DNA from: Dasania phycosphaerae
GTDB taxonomy: Bacteria > Pseudomonadota > Gammaproteobacteria > Pseudomonadales > Dasaniaceae
DNA: 64,000 nucleotides
Direction of reading: 5' to 3'
Assembly: GCF_026891035.1 (NCBI RefSeq)
Contig: NZ_JAPTGG010000010.1
Coordinates: forward strand, 120,813-184,812
The position numbers and the translations under genes were made by a program. Below are positions 61,943 through 64,000 of this stretch, piece by piece (position 1 is the stretch's first letter; each line of letters begins with the position of its first letter). A model generated the notes under the pieces. The model made no database searches. It was not told the origin of the DNA and saw only the letters and a list, made by a program, of their open reading frames with translations.

Positions 61943-62314
61943 CTATATAGCCTCTATATCCTTAACCGCCTGTAACAGTTCAGGGAAATCAAAAGGCTTT
62001 CTAATAACATTATGGGCCCCAAGCATAGAGGCTATTTTTAAGCAGTCTTTACCAAATTCTGCCGTTTCAGGCATGCCTGAAAGTGCGACTATCTTGGTGC
62101 CATTGCCTTTATTTACTATATCCCTTATCAATTCATAGCCATCTTTGTTTGGCATAAAGATATCAGTAATGACACAATCGAAATGATTACTAGCCATTAA
62201 ACGCAACGCTTTATCGCCATCTTCCGCTGACATAACGTCAAAACCTTCATGGCTAAACAGGCTGGTCACAAGAGTACGTAAGGCACTATCATCATCAACC
62301 ACTAACAATTTCAT
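61943..62314 (-). CDS. Single-domain response regulator (CheY-like receiver)
   Basis: From the ATG at 62314 the product is 123 aa and consists only of a receiver domain. The acidic pocket is Asp7-Asp9 (VVDDDSALR), the phospho-acceptor is Asp51 (CVITDIFMPNKDG), the switch serine is Ser79 (ALSG) and the lysine is Lys106 (IRKPFDF). No output domain is present, so it works by protein contact, like CheY or a phosphorelay intermediate. The ATG overlaps the stop of the upstream PAS/Cys protein by four bases, indicating that the two act together. No histidine kinase is adjacent. Confidence 0.93.
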   Translation of the reverse strand: MKLLVVDDDSALRTLVTSLFSHEGFDVMSAEDGDKALRLMASNHFDCVITDIFMPNKDGYELIRDIVNKGNGTKIVALSGMPETAEFGKDCLKIASMLGAHNVIRKPFDFPELLQAVKDIEAI

Positions 62315-62883
62315 ACTTGTGACCTGCCAGCCATCATCAAGCTCTGGCAATCTGGACATATACCATGGCTGATATATTTTTCCCTATAGTTAGCTGCAAA
62401 CAAGTCTAATTTATCGATAGCCGCTTCCACCTCTGCCCACTGCTGCCCATCAATCATAAACTTATTACACCAGCTACACATGCACACCTTATGCTGGGGA
62501 TTAATCGAGTGAGTTGTTTCTTTAGCTAGCTCTAAGGGTGTTCGCAACTCCTGCTTAAGCAGTTGATTACTAAAACTCAACATACCATCAGCCATAGGGC
62601 TAATGGACATACTTAAATAGCGTTTACAATTTTGCGAATCACAACGAAAAGGGATTGTTACCAGCTGCTGTTTTTCACGTACCCGCGCAAGCAACAGCTC
62701 TGTGAATATTTGCGTTTCCTGTCCATCAATAAAGCTTAATAACGGCTTGTCCATTACTGCATCCAGCTCTATCGCCCAAGCATTTTGCTCTGCAAACTGA
62801 ATAAAAGATTGGTTAACGGCAACAATGTGATTATTTTTATCTAGCGTGTATTGAAAAAGCTCACTACTACTTTCTGTGACCAT
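62311..62883 (-). CDS. PAS-domain protein with C-terminal Cys-pair motif
   Basis: From the ATG at 62883 (GGAAGG 6 nt upstream) the product is 190 aa with no membrane segment. Residues ~1-110 look like a PAS domain (FQYTLDKNNHIVAVNQSFIQFAEQN region, LSFIDGQETQIFTELL). The C-terminal ~60 residues hold VCMCSWCNKFMIDGQQWAEVE and SHGICPDCQSLM. This C-x2-C ... C-x2-C layout resembles the small Cys-motif module appended to many PAS or receiver proteins and may bind a metal. No kinase or cyclase domain is present. It is the upstream partner of the receiver gene. Confidence 0.75.
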   Translation of the reverse strand: MVTESSSELFQYTLDKNNHIVAVNQSFIQFAEQNAWAIELDAVMDKPLLSFIDGQETQIFTELLLARVREKQQLVTIPFRCDSQNCKRYLSMSISPMADGMLSFSNQLLKQELRTPLELAKETTHSINPQHKVCMCSWCNKFMIDGQQWAEVEAAIDKLDLFAANYREKYISHGICPDCQSLMMAGRSQV

Positions 62884-63395
62884 TGGCATCCTTCCGTCAA
62901 CTTACCATTAGCAATTAATACAACATGCAATGCAGCTACGTATATACAAACGAGGTTTTGACTGATATATCGGTACAGACTTAATGGGCGCGCTAGCTTG
63001 GCAAGCAAGTCCTCTCCCACATTTTATTATTCATATCTATCAATATGAGATTTACGATTTCAGCTAACGGCGATAAGTTAACATACTACTCGCTTCTTAT
63101 AATGAACGATTTACCACTTATAAATAAGCCTGATATTCCTCCCTGTTATATCAATACAGCAAAGCTCCTAACACCAAAGCTTAGCTTACAATACTCATTT
63201 CTCCACTAATATAGCTATGAGCGATGGTTATTTTTTAATTTATAGCAATAAATTTTGGCTTGGACTGGGTGACAAAGAGCAAAGCAATAATTTAAATCTT
63301 TCTAACACGATAACTAAGTAGGTGTAGGGCTGACACCATTAGGAAGGGATTTACTTGCTGCTCACTCAAAGCTGTAAAGCTGACTTACTCGGGGT
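62884..63395. other. AT-rich intergenic region without visible genes
   Basis: This ~510-bp stretch lies between the PAS/Cys gene and the GC-rich repeats. It is clearly more AT-rich than its surroundings, has stop codons in all frames and no RNA gene I recognise. It presumably contains the promoter for the leftward PAS/receiver pair. Confidence 0.55.
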
Positions 63396-63409
63396 TGCAA
63401 GCGGTGCTG

Positions 63410-63540
63410 AGCCTGCCCCGCGACTGCAAGGAGTGTTTTGGGTATGCAATTGCTGCGCAAAGCCTTCGGCTCCCCGCCCTCCGCACCTGCGGTGCATGGG
63501 TCGTGGGCCTGCCCCATGACTGCAAGGAATGTTTTGGGTA
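63410..63540. repeat. Two copies of a GC-rich intergenic repeat motif
   Basis: Two similar ~36-nt copies (63410-63447 and 63506-63540) share GCCTGCCCC(G/A)(C/T)GACTGCAAGGA(G/A)TGTTTTGGGTA, split here by the variable positions. They are separated by GC-rich sequence with small palindromes. The same core occurs in the sspA-sspB gap and, more diverged, at 63750-63788. Short open frames across it are by-products. Confidence 0.7.
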
Positions 63541-63665
63541 CACATGGCAAGCCTTTGGCTTGCTTAACGGGGCAGAAGGTCAACGCATCCACAACATCCC
63601 GCAGGGAAGTTGAACGCCTGCTTTATTCAAGGCGGGCCGTAGGCCGAGCGCTTTTCGCGAGTCAA

Positions 63666-63698
63666 ATAAAAAACCCCAGTAGGCAAACCTACTGGGTT
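63666..63698 (-). terminator. Second terminator downstream of the rrn operon
   Basis: CCCAGTAGG (63675-63683) pairs with CCTACTGGG (63688-63696) across a 4-nt loop. On the minus strand it is followed by GTTTTTTATTT, a strong T-run, so it acts on leftward transcription from the rrn operon. Confidence 0.85.
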
Positions 63699-63749
63699 GT
63701 CAGTGCGGCCCACGCTGTGCTTTGGCCGTTTATTTTGAAGCCTGGCGAG

Positions 63750-63788
63750 GGCCCAGCCCGCGACCGAAGGGAGTGCTTTGGCTGTGAC
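63750..63788. repeat. Diverged copy of the GC-rich repeat motif
   Basis: The sequence between the two rrn terminators reads GGCCCAGCCCGCGACCGAAG followed by GGAGTGCTTTGGCTGTGA, matching the copies at 63410 and 63506 at most positions. It lies within 90 nt of the 5S gene. Confidence 0.5.
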
Positions 63789-63835
63789 CGTACGGTCAGC
63801 GCCAGCCACTCAACTTTCTACAACGCACACAAAAG

Positions 63836-63867
63836 AAAACCCCTGCAGGAATTCCTACAGGGGTTTT
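63836..63867 (-). terminator. First terminator of the rrn operon
   Basis: AAAACCCCTGCAGGA pairs with TCCTACAGGGGTTTT with one mismatch. On the minus strand it is followed by CTTTT. It begins about 10 nt after the 5S rRNA 3' end. Confidence 0.85.
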
Positions 63868-63875
63868 AAATTAAA

Positions 63876-63993
63876 GCCTGGCGATGACCTACTCTCACAT
63901 GGGGAAACCCCACACTACCATCGGCGATGACACGTTTCACTTCTGAGTTCGGGATGGGGTCAGGTGGTACCATGTCTCTATGGTCGCCAGGCA
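63876..63993 (-). rRNA. rrf: 5S ribosomal RNA
   Basis: On the minus strand the ~118-nt sequence starts TGCCTGGCGACCATAGAG and ends GTCATCGCCAGGC, and these two termini form helix I. The internal CCATCCCGAACTCAGAAGTG and the loop E/helix IV region GATGGTAGTGTGGGG are standard for gammaproteobacterial 5S rRNA. The upstream 23S gene must lie beyond the right edge. Two terminators follow on the left. Confidence 0.97.
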
Positions 63994-64000
63994 AACTGGC

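Noticed and set aside
63362..63869. Open frames between 63.36 and 63.87 kb on both strands
   Set aside because: They span repeats and two terminators next to the rrn operon; compositions are unlike proteins.
1..64000. CRISPR arrays, tRNA genes, insertion sequences, prophage or integrative elements
   Set aside because: I looked for spaced direct repeats, TPsiC-like motifs, transposase or integrase motifs and long terminal inverted repeats and saw none that hold up. The tandem heptamer is too short and unspaced to be CRISPR.

Overview
The window is a stretch of a gammaproteobacterial chromosome. The evidence is the canonical dcw order, a fused nuoCD gene, the rsmI-lpoA-yraN-diaA-dolP block, and the sspAB / petABC / rpsI-rplM / zapE neighbourhood. 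Base composition is close to balanced and housekeeping genes dominate. The synteny is closest to what I know of marine Cellvibrionales/Pseudomonadales-type bacteria, but I cannot fix a genus. I saw no tRNA, CRISPR array, insertion sequence, prophage or integrase.

Layout. (1) 1-11.2 kb, minus strand: the division and cell-wall cluster mraZ-rsmH-ftsL-ftsI-murE-murF-mraY-murD-ftsW-murG. murG is cut by the left edge. The operon starts at a near-consensus promoter followed by phased MraZ-type operator repeats. (2) 11.3-18.4 kb: an AmpG-type muropeptide permease diverging from mraZ, yajQ, RNase P RNA, rsmI, and the co-directional lpoA-yraN-diaA-dolP set. (3) 18.4-25.9 kb: a perfect 13-copy heptanucleotide repeat, sspB, a GC-rich repeat element, sspA, a bc1 complex in which cytochrome b and cytochrome c1 are one polypeptide, rpsI-rplM, and zapE diverging from zapG. 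(4) 25.9-32.1 kb: RNase R, a TPR-containing diguanylate cyclase, acylphosphatase and a DUF819 membrane protein. (5) 32.2-47.8 kb: the complete 13-gene nuo operon for respiratory complex I, with a possible translated upstream ORF and a two-CBS-domain protein at its end. (6) 47.8-56.6 kb: an orphan ParA-like ATPase, topoisomerase III, an oligopeptide ABC transporter with a double ATPase, and a DUF4136-type lipoprotein. (7) 56.6-64 kb: a CHASE4-PAS-GGDEF-EAL protein, a class V aminotransferase, an Old Yellow Enzyme homologue, a PAS/Cys-motif protein with a receiver protein, a gene-free repeat-rich stretch, and the 5S rRNA gene at the end of a leftward rrn operon.

Functional links. Peptidoglycan genes recur: synthesis and septation (dcw), recycling (ampG), the PBP1A activator LpoA, and a peptide importer that may also take murein peptides. 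Complex I and complex III together supply much of the aerobic respiratory chain. Three genes deal with cyclic di-GMP or phosphorelay signalling.

Most genes are core and well understood. I did not find a new multi-gene system. The least explained material is intergenic: a family of 7-bp-periodic repeats built on a CTA/TAG core at gene ends, a GC-rich repeat family found at sspA/sspB and beside rrn, and a small ORF whose stop overlaps the nuoA start.
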